Shown: positions 16,484-24,125 of the stretch, piece by piece
Layout of the letters: every line of letters begins with the position of its first letter
Numbering within the stretch: the first letter of the stretch is position 1
NCBI RefSeq assembly: GCF_008923365.1
Contig: NZ_WBMR01000001.1
Span: 186,001-250,000, forward strand
Direction: 5' to 3'
DNA: 64,000 bases
DNA from: Actinomadura montaniterrae
GTDB lineage: Bacteria > Actinomycetota > Actinomycetes > Streptosporangiales > Streptosporangiaceae
Program-made: the position numbers and the translations under genes
The notes under the pieces: model-generated
What the model was told of the DNA's origin: nothing
Databases searched by the model: none
What the model saw: only the letters and a program-made list of their open reading frames with translations

Positions 16484-17627
16484 GGCGCCCGGGTTGAGCG
16501 TCCGCCTCAAGCTCACCCTCAGCTACGTCGGATTCCTCATGATCGCGGGTGCCTTGCTGCTCGCCGCCGTGTGGGTGTTCCTCCTGCGGGGAAGGTCGAA
16601 CAGCCTGTACGCCCCTGATTTGTCCGACTTCCGACGCGCCTTCGACCCGAGCAGCAATTTCGGCCCAGCCGTCTTCGTCCCGGCCGCGATAATGGTGCTG
16701 GCGTTCCTGCTGGTGTTCGGCCTCGCCGGAGGGTGGATCCTCGCCGGGCGGATGCTGGTCCCGCTGACCAGCATCACGGACGCCACGCGCATGGCTGCGC
16801 GAGGGTCGCTCTCTCACCGGATCCAGTTGGAGGGACGCCAGGACGAGTTCCGGGAACTCGCTGACGCCTTCGATGGCATGCTCGCGCGGCTCGAAGCCCA
16901 TGTCGCCGAACAGCAGCGCTTCGCGGCCAACGCTTCCCACGAACTGCGTACTCCACTTGCGATCATGCAGACCATGCTCGATGTCGCGCGCAATGATCCG
17001 AACCGGGAAAGCAGCGAGTTCGATGAACGCCTCCGCGTCGTCAACGCCCGCGCGATCGATCTCGTCGAAGCACTGCTGCTGCTCAGCCGCACTGACCGGG
17101 GCTCCTTCGCCCGAGATGACGTTGATCTGTCTCTCATCGCGGAAGAAGCCACCGAAACGCTCCTCCCGCTTGCCGAGAAGCGCGGCGTCGCCATGGAAAT
17201 CTCCGGAGACATCGCCCCGACCGTCGGCTCCCATGCGCTCCTGCTGCAGTTGACCACGAATCTCCTGCACAACGCGATCGTCCACAACTTGCCGGAATCC
17301 GGCGTCGTTCAAATCAGCACCGCAGTCGGTCCTGAAGACGTCGTGCTCACGGTCGAGAACACCGGCGACAAGCTCAGCCCGCACGTGGTGGCCACCCTCA
17401 CCGAGCCGTTCCAGCGCGGCACCGACCGGATCAGCAGCGACCATGTAGGTGCCGGCCTCGGTCTCGCGATCGCCAAGAGGATCACCCAAGCGCACGACGG
17501 AACGCTCTCGCTGAGCCCGCGCGCGGACGGCGGGCTCTGCGTCACGGTACGACTGCCCGCGACAGTTCGGCAGGCCCCCTCGGAGGCGGGACGAGCTTTC
17601 AGCGCGGACAGCGAAGAAACCGAGTGA
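16476..17627 (+). CDS. vanS: VanS-like sensor histidine kinase
   Basis: A 383-residue membrane kinase that senses glycopeptides or cell-wall damage and phosphorylates VanR. Two TM helices (about 17-37 and 66-90) flank a very short extracellular loop (RSNSLYAPDLSDFRRAF). A HAMP segment (91-140) is followed by the phospho-acceptor box ASHELRTPLA with His155. The ATPase domain has the N box (NLLHNAIVHN), G1 (VENTGDKL), F box and G2 (GAGLGLAIAKRI). It appears intact, unlike vanR. It starts at GTG 16476 inside the end of vanR, so translation is coupled. A strong hairpin follows the stop. Confidence 0.93.
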   Translation: MDRAPGLSVRLKLTLSYVGFLMIAGALLLAAVWVFLLRGRSNSLYAPDLSDFRRAFDPSSNFGPAVFVPAAIMVLAFLLVFGLAGGWILAGRMLVPLTSITDATRMAARGSLSHRIQLEGRQDEFRELADAFDGMLARLEAHVAEQQRFAANASHELRTPLAIMQTMLDVARNDPNRESSEFDERLRVVNARAIDLVEALLLLSRTDRGSFARDDVDLSLIAEEATETLLPLAEKRGVAMEISGDIAPTVGSHALLLQLTTNLLHNAIVHNLPESGVVQISTAVGPEDVVLTVENTGDKLSPHVVATLTEPFQRGTDRISSDHVGAGLGLAIAKRITQAHDGTLSLSPRADGGLCVTVRLPATVRQAPSEAGRAFSADSEETE

Positions 17628-17642
17628 TGACTCGTCGTCGGT

Positions 17643-17681
17643 TGCGGCTACGGCCAGCGCGTGGCGCCGGCCGTAGCCGCA
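17643..17681. terminator. Strong bidirectional hairpin between vanS and murG paralogue
   Basis: TGCGGCTACGGCC (17643-17655) and GGCCGTAGCCGCA (17669-17681) pair perfectly over 13 bp, with an inner GCGC-GTG-GCGC stem. It lies 16 bp after vanS and 5 bp after the end of the convergent murG-like gene, so it can end both transcripts. Confidence 0.75.
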
Positions 17682-17685
17682 TGGT

Positions 17686-18819
17686 TCACTCCGAGCCTCG
17701 TGAGGCGATACTTCGCTGCTCCGCGACCGTGGTGAGCACGTGCCCGGCCAGGATGACGTCCGCGTCCGGTGCGCCGGCCGCCGACGCGTGGGCCGACATC
17801 TTCGCGATCCGCTCGGGATCGGTGAGCACCGGGATCAGGGTGGTCTCGATCCAGGTCGGATCGATGTCGGCGTCGTCGACGAGCAGTGCCCCACCGGCCG
17901 CGATGACCGGCTCGGCGTTCAGCCGCTGCTCACCGCCCCGCAGCGGGAGCGGGACGTACGCGGTCGGCAGGCCGACGGCGGCCAGTTCGGCGCACGTCAT
18001 CGCTCCCGAGCGGCAGATCACGAAGTCGGCCGCGGCGTAGGCGTACTGCATCTCGTCCACGTAGGGCATGATGACGTAGGGCGGGTCGGCGGGGTCGCGG
18101 TCCGGTGCTTCGACCACGTGCTGCGGCCCGGTGATGTGCAGCACCTGCACGCCGGTCGCCCGCAACGCCGCGGCCGCGCCGGACACCGCGGCGTTGATCG
18201 ACCGGGCGCCCTGCGAGCCGCCGGTGACCATCAGTACCGGTCCGTCGGGTCGAAGGCCGAATCGCCGGCGGGCGGCTTCGCGCAGCGCGGGCCGGTCGAG
18301 CCTGGTGATCGCCGGCCGCAGCGGGATTCCGATGGCGGTGGCGTGAGCCAGCCGGACACTCGGCGCGGCGGTGAACACGTGCGTCGTCATCCGGGCCGCC
18401 ACCCGGTTGGCCACTCCGGGCCGGGCGTTCGCCTCGTGGACGACGATCGGCAGGCCCTGCCTGCGGGCGGCGAGGTAGGCCGGCATGGCCACGTAGCCGC
18501 CGAAGCCCACCACGACCTCCGCCCGGACGCGGTCGAGCACGGCCTCGGCCGCCCGCACCGAGTCGCGCAGCCTACCCGGCGTTTGCAGGAGGGCCCGGTT
18601 CGGTCTGCGCGGCAGCGGCGCCGGCGGGATGAGTTCGAGCGGGTAGCCGCGCGCGGGAACGAGCGTGGTGTCCAGGCCGCGGACGGTGCCGAGGGCGGTG
18701 ATCTCGGCCGTGGGCTCCAGACGGCGCAGCGCGTCGGCGAAGTTCATCGCGGGCTCGATGTGCCCTGCCGAATGGCCACCGGCGACGACGACGCGCGGGG
18801 GCGGCCCGCCGGGCATCAC
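17686..18819 (-). CDS. murG: MurG paralogue, lipid II-forming GlcNAc transferase
   Basis: A 377-residue GT28 enzyme homologous to MurG, which adds GlcNAc from UDP-GlcNAc to lipid I at the inner membrane face. The first glycine loop reads AGGHSAGHIEP (GGGTAGH in housekeeping MurG), the second GFGGYVAMPA, and the donor site is intact (VTGGSQGARSIN, YAAADFVICRSGAMTCAELAA, GGEQRLNAEP). It is the last gene of the vanH-vanA-vanX-C39 operon; its GTG at 18819 overlaps the previous stop (GTGATG, an ATG lies at 18816). A dedicated MurG may prefer lipid I carrying D-Ala-D-Lac, or keep flux up when precursors change (inference). Confidence 0.9.
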   Translation of the reverse strand: MMPGGPPPRVVVAGGHSAGHIEPAMNFADALRRLEPTAEITALGTVRGLDTTLVPARGYPLELIPPAPLPRRPNRALLQTPGRLRDSVRAAEAVLDRVRAEVVVGFGGYVAMPAYLAARRQGLPIVVHEANARPGVANRVAARMTTHVFTAAPSVRLAHATAIGIPLRPAITRLDRPALREAARRRFGLRPDGPVLMVTGGSQGARSINAAVSGAAAALRATGVQVLHITGPQHVVEAPDRDPADPPYVIMPYVDEMQYAYAAADFVICRSGAMTCAELAAVGLPTAYVPLPLRGGEQRLNAEPVIAAGGALLVDDADIDPTWIETTLIPVLTDPERIAKMSAHASAAGAPDADVILAGHVLTTVAEQRSIASRGSE

Positions 18820-19487
18820 GATGTCCCTCCGATCAAGATTCCGCGGTTCGCGTGAAACCGCTCGAATACCTGCAGGGGCAATGATGCGGAGTCTGAGTTG
18901 TGTGAATAGCCCGACGGATTGTGGAACCGCACGACACCGTCATCGGCCGCATAGACCAGCACGAGGTGGCCTCCACGTTGGGGCGCGCGGGTGTTCGGGT
19001 CGCGAATCTCAGGCGATACTGACGCGATCATGACCTGCCCGGGTCGCACCTCTCGGCTGGATACGTGAATGGGCGTGCGCTCGACCAGTTCGCAGCGGAA
19101 ACCGAACTGTGAACCGACCCAGGCCATGAACGGCCGGTAGATGAGTCCCTGGACCTTGCCGGAGGGCTCCACCACGTAGCAGCCCCAGTCGAGGGCCAGC
19201 GCGAGGAGTTCGCCCATCGACAGCCGGATGTCGGTCCAGCCGTGGAGCAGCGACTGCAAGCACGCCAGACCGCAGACCTTGCGGGACCAGAACAGGTATT
19301 CCTCGCTTGAGCGGTATCCGTCGGAGGCCCAGTCGTGCAGACGGGATGGAGCGGCGCCGCCCAAGAAGACCTCCAGCCCCGATGGGCCGGTGCGCCGCAT
19401 GACGACGTCGTCGTTGCGTTCTAGATGTCCCCACTGCGAGATGCAATGGAGGCTCCGGTCACGTGATGGGGAAGTCGAAGTAGACAT
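18816..19487 (-). CDS. C39-like cysteine peptidase in the van operon
   Basis: A 223-residue protein resembling papain-like C39/BtrH-type folds. The expected catalytic Cys is Cys72 in KVCGLACLQSLL, the His is His174 in RGGHLVLVYA, and the third member Asn190 in VRFHNPSGY. No signal peptide or membrane segment is visible, so it should act in the cytoplasm, unlike C39 domains of exporters. The start ATG 19487 overlaps the end of vanX by 29 bp; ATG 19400 is an alternative, but the region before it (HCISQWGHLERNDDVV) looks coding. The stop overlaps the murG start. Known vanHAX clusters do not, to my knowledge, contain such a gene; it may process a precursor or amide bond, or act as an acyltransferase. 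Confidence 0.75.
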   Translation of the reverse strand: MSTSTSPSRDRSLHCISQWGHLERNDDVVMRRTGPSGLEVFLGGAAPSRLHDWASDGYRSSEEYLFWSRKVCGLACLQSLLHGWTDIRLSMGELLALALDWGCYVVEPSGKVQGLIYRPFMAWVGSQFGFRCELVERTPIHVSSREVRPGQVMIASVSPEIRDPNTRAPQRGGHLVLVYAADDGVVRFHNPSGYSHNSDSASLPLQVFERFHANRGILIGGTS

Positions 19488-20067
19488 CAGGATGGGGTTC
19501 GTTTCGCAGCGTGTAGTGCCACCATTCGCGGTCGTACCGATCGAATCCGCAGTCCTCCATGACGGAACGGAGATGCTCACGGTTCTGGGCTTCGATCGGC
19601 GTGATTCCGCGGGCTCGATGACGTGAGATCGGGTCCATGAGGTCGTGGCCGCCACCCATGGGAGCAAGCTCACCGGTGGCAAGGTGATAGAGGGTCAGGT
19701 CGACGGCGCCGCCCCTGCTGTGGCCCGACTTCTCGGCCACATATCCGTGCTTGAACAACTGGGTCCGGTCGATGTTCGGGTAGTGCCGCGGTTTGGTCCG
19801 GCCGTCCTCGGGCTGCTCCGACCAGCGGAGAAAGCAGTCGACGGCGCGTTGGGGGCGATACCCGTCCCAGAGAAGCAGCCCGAAGCCGAGGGCGGCCGCC
19901 TTCTCGCGTGCTTGCTCCAGGGCCGCGCACAGGGATCGGGTGCCGACGATGCGATTGGCGAGATAGCCGTCCACCGGTTTGCCGGTGAAGTTGTCCCAGG
20001 TGGCGTACTTGGCATCCCAGCGGACGCCCGGCACCAAGTCGTCGACGTAGCCGAAGTCGTCGTTCAC
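19459..20067 (-). CDS. vanX: VanX D-Ala-D-Ala dipeptidase
   Basis: A 202-residue zinc dipeptidase that destroys D-Ala-D-Ala so that only D-Ala-D-Lac enters the wall. Zinc ligands fall at His116, Asp123 (SGHSRGGAVDL) and His184 (EWWHYTL), the base is Glu181 and the substrate Arg is Arg71 (DGYRPQRAV), the same numbering as enterococcal VanX. It is cytoplasmic. The GTG start at 20067 overlaps the vanA stop (GTGA), which decides the start, because the frame is open upstream. It appears fully intact. Confidence 0.96.
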   Translation of the reverse strand: MNDDFGYVDDLVPGVRWDAKYATWDNFTGKPVDGYLANRIVGTRSLCAALEQAREKAAALGFGLLLWDGYRPQRAVDCFLRWSEQPEDGRTKPRHYPNIDRTQLFKHGYVAEKSGHSRGGAVDLTLYHLATGELAPMGGGHDLMDPISRHRARGITPIEAQNREHLRSVMEDCGFDRYDREWWHYTLRNEPHPDVYFDFPIT

Positions 20068-21104
20068 CGCTTCTTCCCGTGCAGGGTCATCGCGATGAGC
20101 CGGTCGATCACGGCGGACAGCGACAGTCCCGCGGCGGCCATCATCCGTGGGTAGCGGCTGTAGGACGTCAGGCCGGGCATGGTGTTGACCTCGTTGAGCA
20201 CCGCCTGTCCGTCGTCGGTGAGGAACATGTCGACGCGGGCGAGTCCCTTGCAGCCCAGGGCGCGGTAGATGGTCTTGGCGGTCTCCTGGACGAGCCGGCG
20301 CGAGTCGTCGGAGATGTCGGCGGGAACGATGAACGTCGAGTTCTCCGATCCGGTCTCGGGTGAGTCCTCCTGGTGGATCCTGAAGAACCCGTGCGAGAGG
20401 TCGACGCGGTCCACTTCGCCGGTGACGAGGCCGAAGGGTTCTTCGAGGACCGCGCAGCCGATCTCGCGGCCGGCCACGGCCTCCTCGATCAAGGCCTTCG
20501 AGTCGTATCGGTACGCCGTGCTCAGCGCGCTCGTCAACTCGTTCTTGTCGCTGACCTTGCTGACGCCGAACGAGGAGCCCGAACGGGCCGGCTTCACGAA
20601 AACGGGATACCGGAGACGGTCGGAATCGACCTTCTCGTTCTCCGCGATGACCCAGAAGTTCGGCGTGGCGATCCCCGCGCTCTTGGCGACGGTGTAGGCC
20701 AGGGACTTGTCCATGCACAAGGCCGAGCCCTGGATGTCACAGCCGACGTAGGGGATGCCGGAGAGTTCCAACAGGCCTTGGATCGCGCCGTCTTCGCCGA
20801 GCTTGCCGTGAAGTACGGGGAACACGAGGTCGAGGCGCACCGTCTCATAGCCCTCCTCGCCCATGACCAGCAGGCCGTGCACGCTCCGGTCGGGTGACAA
20901 CGTGACGGGACGGGCACTGCCGTTCTCCCAGTCCGCGCCGGGGCCGTCGCACAGTTTCCACACGCCGTCGGCCGTGATGCCGATCCAGAACGGCTCGTAC
21001 TTCTCGGTGTCGAGGTTCCTCGCCACCTCGCGCGCCGACTTGATGGAGACGGGATGTTCCTCGCAAGCGCCTCCGAAGATGAGTCCGACCTTCAGTCTGC
21101 TCAT
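20064..21104 (-). CDS. vanA: D-alanine--(R)-lactate ligase VanA
   Basis: A 346-residue ATP-grasp ligase making the D-Ala-D-Lac depsipeptide that vancomycin cannot bind. GGACEEHPVSIKSA holds the conserved Glu, CMDKSLAY the KSLAY loop, and the omega loop SHGFFRIHQED contains His244 (the lactate-selecting residue region of VanA). VKPARSGSSFGVSKV and the metal motif NEVNTMPG are present. So it is a D-Lac, not a D-Ala or D-Ser, ligase. Start ATG 21104 overlaps the vanH stop as ATGA and gives MSRLKVGLIFGG. The gene is visibly less GC-rich than the operon at 1-8 kb. Confidence 0.97.
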   Translation of the reverse strand: MSRLKVGLIFGGACEEHPVSIKSAREVARNLDTEKYEPFWIGITADGVWKLCDGPGADWENGSARPVTLSPDRSVHGLLVMGEEGYETVRLDLVFPVLHGKLGEDGAIQGLLELSGIPYVGCDIQGSALCMDKSLAYTVAKSAGIATPNFWVIAENEKVDSDRLRYPVFVKPARSGSSFGVSKVSDKNELTSALSTAYRYDSKALIEEAVAGREIGCAVLEEPFGLVTGEVDRVDLSHGFFRIHQEDSPETGSENSTFIVPADISDDSRRLVQETAKTIYRALGCKGLARVDMFLTDDGQAVLNEVNTMPGLTSYSRYPRMMAAAGLSLSAVIDRLIAMTLHGKKR

Positions 21105-22153
21105 GCCGTTCTCCCGCATTCGAAGTCCAGGAAGTTGACGATGGTGTTCTCGACGATGTCTTTCAGGGCGTGGTCGGTGTCGTAGGCGGAGTGCGGACTG
21201 ATCAGGACATTCGGCAGGCGCTGCAGCCGCACCAGGGCCTCGTTCTCGAGATTCCTGTTTCGGCAGTCGGCGTAGAAGATGCCTTCCTCGCCTTCGAGAA
21301 CGTCCAGTGCCGCGCCGCCCAACCTGCCGCTCTCCAGTGCGGCGAGGAGCGCGTCGGTATCGAGCAGCGGTCCTCGACCTGTGTTGACGATGTACGCGCC
21401 GGGCTTCATCCGCTCGATGCGATGGCGATCGAGGAGGTGGTGGGTGTCCGCCGTGAGCGGGACGTGGAGCGTCACGATGTCGCTCAGTTCGATCAGTTCG
21501 TCGAGCGGCACGTGGCCGGTTGAGACGTGAGATCGGGTGTCGTGGGTCAGCACGCGGCAGCCGAAGCCTCGCAGCCGGTCGATGACCGCTGTGCCGATGC
21601 GGCCTGTTCCGACCACCCCGACGGTCAGGTCCCGCAGCTCCCTGCCGCGAGCGTCGCTCAGCCGATAGTCATGAGCGTCGGTGCGGCGGATGGTGGATTT
21701 CGCGTGGCGCACGGCCATCAGCATCAACATCAACGTGTAGTCGGCCACGCTGTCCGGTGAGTAGGCGACATTGCCGACCGAGATGCCGACGCGCTCGGCG
21801 TACACCAGATCGATGTGGTCGTAGCCGATGCTTCTGGTGCAGATGTATTCCACGCCGGCCTCGCTGAGCGCCAGAAGCGTGGGATTGGTGATCTGAGTCT
21901 TATGGTTCACGCTGACGCACCGGTTGCCACGTGCCAGTTCAGCGTTGCTCTCGCAGACGGCGGCCTCGGTGATGGTGAGCGACAATCCGAGGCGTGCCCC
22001 TGCCTGCTGGAACAAGCCGGCTTCGTCCTGGCCGCATCCGAAGACCGCGAGTCCCGTCGCCGGGATGGGCGAGGGAGATGGCCCGGTCACCGTTCGGGCG
22101 CGATGCTCCGTGGTCGCTTCGCTATAAGACAGACCCAATTCGTTGGAGGCCAT
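21101..22153 (-). CDS. vanH: VanH D-lactate dehydrogenase
   Basis: A 350-residue D-2-hydroxyacid dehydrogenase that reduces pyruvate to the D-lactate used by VanA. Catalytic-domain motif TRSIGYDHIDL is followed by the NAD-binding site VGVVGTGRIGTAV, then VNTGRGPLLDTDALL and catalytic His in LISPHSAYDT. It carries a 36-residue N-terminal extension before AVFGCGQDEAGL compared with typical VanH, so a later start is possible. It is the first gene of the five-gene operon; the stop overlaps the vanA start. A candidate VanR box lies 47-63 bp upstream. Confidence 0.95.
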   Translation of the reverse strand: MASNELGLSYSEATTEHRARTVTGPSPSPIPATGLAVFGCGQDEAGLFQQAGARLGLSLTITEAAVCESNAELARGNRCVSVNHKTQITNPTLLALSEAGVEYICTRSIGYDHIDLVYAERVGISVGNVAYSPDSVADYTLMLMLMAVRHAKSTIRRTDAHDYRLSDARGRELRDLTVGVVGTGRIGTAVIDRLRGFGCRVLTHDTRSHVSTGHVPLDELIELSDIVTLHVPLTADTHHLLDRHRIERMKPGAYIVNTGRGPLLDTDALLAALESGRLGGAALDVLEGEEGIFYADCRNRNLENEALVRLQRLPNVLISPHSAYDTDHALKDIVENTIVNFLDFECGRTA

Positions 22154-22184
22154 GTCTCAAGTCAAGACGGCGCCGTGTTGTCAG

Positions 22185-22216
22185 CACGTATGCGGTTTCC
22201 GATACGCGGACGATAT
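22185..22216 (-). promoter_or_regulatory. Candidate VanR box upstream of vanH
   Basis: On the plus strand CGATACGCGGACGATAT (22200-22216) matches the vanR-upstream box in 14 of 17 positions, with the two CGATA units 11 bp apart. On the transcribed (minus) side it is followed after 9 nt by a possible -10, TACGTG (22190-22185). Confidence 0.5.
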
Positions 22217-22700
22217 GCCGCCCCAAGCTGCCGAGTCACGTGAGCGCAGCGGCCATCTCGTTGCAGACGTGCCACGCGGGAATCCTTGACGAGCGCCGTA
22301 TCGCCCACGGCGAGATGGCCCCGAATCCTTTCGACGACCGTCCTGTCAACGTGGTGTACCCGGCAGCTTGCACCGCGCGCGAACCAGCTCCTCCAGTCCA
22401 CGCTGATCAGTTCCACCGGCGCCGGTGCTAGGGGAGCGGTGGCACCGTACGGGCGTCCAGGTGCTCCGGCACGGGGAGACCGGACATGCGCAGACCCCTA
22501 CGGACGAGGGCCCGCACGGCGGCATACGAGCCGCGACCCGGCTCCGTACGGCGTGGGACCGGTGCCTGTGCCTGCCGAAAACCTCGTCCATGCAGGTGAG
22601 AGGCATGGGAGTTGGCGGGCTCCGACGCGAGGCTCGGTCAGTTTCAGATCAGACGTGTGACTTCTTGGAAACCGTCACGCTCCCGGGTACGCGGACGTAC
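22217..22700. other. Intergenic stretch without gene
   Basis: No supported gene; the frames on both strands show no domain. It separates the van operon from mobile-element remnants. Confidence 0.45.
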
Positions 22701-22724
22701 GTGCTAGGCCCGGTCCGCTAGCAC
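22701..22724. promoter_or_regulatory. 7-bp inverted repeat GTGCTAG/CTAGCAC
   Basis: GTGCTAG (22701-22707) and CTAGCAC (22718-22724) are perfect arms with a 10-nt spacer, ending 10 bp before the broken excisionase-like gene. It could be its operator, or a recombination site. Confidence 0.4.
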
Positions 22725-22734
22725 AGAGCCGGCG

Positions 22735-23124
22735 ATGACCCACATGCCTGGCCACGATTCCGATGTGCTCACCGCTGCCGAGCTTGCGACCAAGCTGGGT
22801 CTCTCGCCTTAGACCGTTCGCCGGATGGGCAACGCCGGGAAGATCCCCGCGCTGAAGACCGGTAAAGACTTCCGGTACTCCTGGGAAGCGTTCCGCGAGG
22901 TGCTGCGGCAGCCCCACCGTCAACCTGGGGACGTCGCCGATGACCCATGCGACACCGAGGCGTCAAAGAAAGGTGCCGGCCACCGCGCCCAGCGCCGGGC
23001 ACGGGCCGGTGCCTCAGACTCCATTACGAATAGCGGCGGTGACCAGCCGCTAGGTTCACCTTCTCGTGACGGACTCCGACTGGTGGCCTGCTGCTTTTCG
23101 CCGCCGCCCCGTGTGGTCCGCTGA
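22735..23124 (+). pseudogene. Excisionase/HTH_17-type DNA-binding gene with an amber stop
   Basis: Translation from ATG 22735 gives VLTAAELATKLGLSP, then TAG at 22810-22812, then TVRRMGNAGKIPALKTGKDF and YSWEAFREVL in the same frame. Together these form a MerR/excisionase-type helix-turn-helix (HTH_17); the stop sits exactly where the recognition helix begins, where Gln or Lys codons (CAG/AAG) are common, so a single substitution explains it. The frame then stays open to 23124 with no family resemblance after about residue 65. Readthrough or restart at ATG 22825 would give only half the helix-turn-helix. It is a remnant of an integrative element. Confidence 0.7.
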
Positions 23125-23132
23125 CCATACGA

Positions 23133-24083
23133 TCAGGTTGGCCTCTCGTGGTGGTCCGCGGAAGTTCGTGGAGTGGAGGGGGAGGTGCGAGCACGTCGCG
23201 TTTGTGAGACGAACGAGAAGTGCGCGGCGGCTTCGGCGGGCGTGGTCGCTTGGCGACGTCCGGGGACATCGTGGACGCTGGTCGCGCCCTCGGAGCGGAG
23301 CTGGTCGGCACCGGCGTCCCGGGTCATGATGGCGGCGTAGGCACGGACGTCCGCGGCGGTGAGGTCCGTACGCCCTCGCTCTGTGTGCTGCTGGAGAAGA
23401 TCGGTGACGTCCGGGGTGAATCGCAGCATGATCACCGGGGCCTTGAAGCGCCTGGCGATGGCGATGAGTCGTGCACGTGCCTGCGGCGTGACGTTCGTTG
23501 ACTCGGCGACCGCGCTGTGCCCGGCCGCGAGCCTGGCGACGATCCTGCGGTCACGTTCCTCGAAGATCCGTGCGTCCGCCGCGTCGGATTCCGCCGGCGC
23601 GGGTGAGGTGCCGAAAAGCTCCGCGCGGATCTCGTCGCTGGACACCACGGCTTCCGCGTCGATCTGCCGGCGCGCGATCAGTGCCCGAACGAAGCTGGTC
23701 TTACCCGAGGCTGGTGGACCGACGAGGACGACGAGTCCTGCCGGCACCCGGATGGCGGGCGCGAGTGTGTTGAGGTAGATGTGGCCTGCGCAGTCGAGGG
23801 CTTCCTCCGGGGAGCCGGCCGGCAGCCCGCTGGGCAGGATGTTGTCCCGGTAGCTGTCGTTGTCTGCCAGGTAGAGCCCGAAGCCCCAGGTGTGCAGTAC
23901 GCCGGTGAAACGCAGTCGGCACAGTGGCAGGCTCTGCTCGCCGGGCAACTCGGCCGCCACGTAGGCGAATCCGCTGCGGAAGCTGACCGTGATGGTGTCC
24001 ACGTGGGGCCAGCAGGCGCGGGCGTGGTGGTTCAGACGCTGGCGTAGGTGGTGCTGCATCGATTCCGGGGGGTTCTTCGGCAC
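23133..24083 (-). CDS. Chimeric protein: IS-associated domain fused to a P-loop kinase
   Basis: A 316-residue frame with two parts. Residues 1-105 (RLNHHARACWPHVDT, TVSFRSGFAYVAAELPG, CRLRFTGVLHTWGFGLYLA, DNILPSGLPAGSPEEALDC) resemble a stand-alone small protein I associate with IS630-type neighbourhoods. Residues 110-275 are an AAA_33/polynucleotide-kinase-like ATPase: Walker A GPPASGKTS (122-130), VVSSDEIRAELFG, AVAESTNVTPQARARL, and LRFTPDVTDLLQQHTERGR. Such kinases normally begin just before the Walker A, so this looks like an in-frame fusion at about residue 108. GTG 24083 is the start. The IS630 remnant is divergent, 42 bp away. Whether the fusion is expressed is unknown. Confidence 0.7.
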   Translation of the reverse strand: MPKNPPESMQHHLRQRLNHHARACWPHVDTITVSFRSGFAYVAAELPGEQSLPLCRLRFTGVLHTWGFGLYLADNDSYRDNILPSGLPAGSPEEALDCAGHIYLNTLAPAIRVPAGLVVLVGPPASGKTSFVRALIARRQIDAEAVVSSDEIRAELFGTSPAPAESDAADARIFEERDRRIVARLAAGHSAVAESTNVTPQARARLIAIARRFKAPVIMLRFTPDVTDLLQQHTERGRTDLTAADVRAYAAIMTRDAGADQLRSEGATSVHDVPGRRQATTPAEAAAHFSFVSQTRRARTSPSTPRTSADHHERPT

Positions 24084-24125
24084 GCGCCCATCCTGCCGGG
24101 TGCGGCAACGGCCCGACCATGATCG

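Noticed and set aside
17740..18855. Plus-strand 371-codon frame over the murG paralogue
   Set aside because: Antisense shadow; the minus-strand GT28 motifs are unmistakable.
18816..19682. Longer C39 frame starting at 19682
   Set aside because: The first 65 codons overlap vanX and show no family resemblance; ATG 19487 fits better.
20064..21119. Upstream vanA start at 21119
   Set aside because: The ATGA overlap with the vanH stop and the family N-terminus favour ATG 21104.
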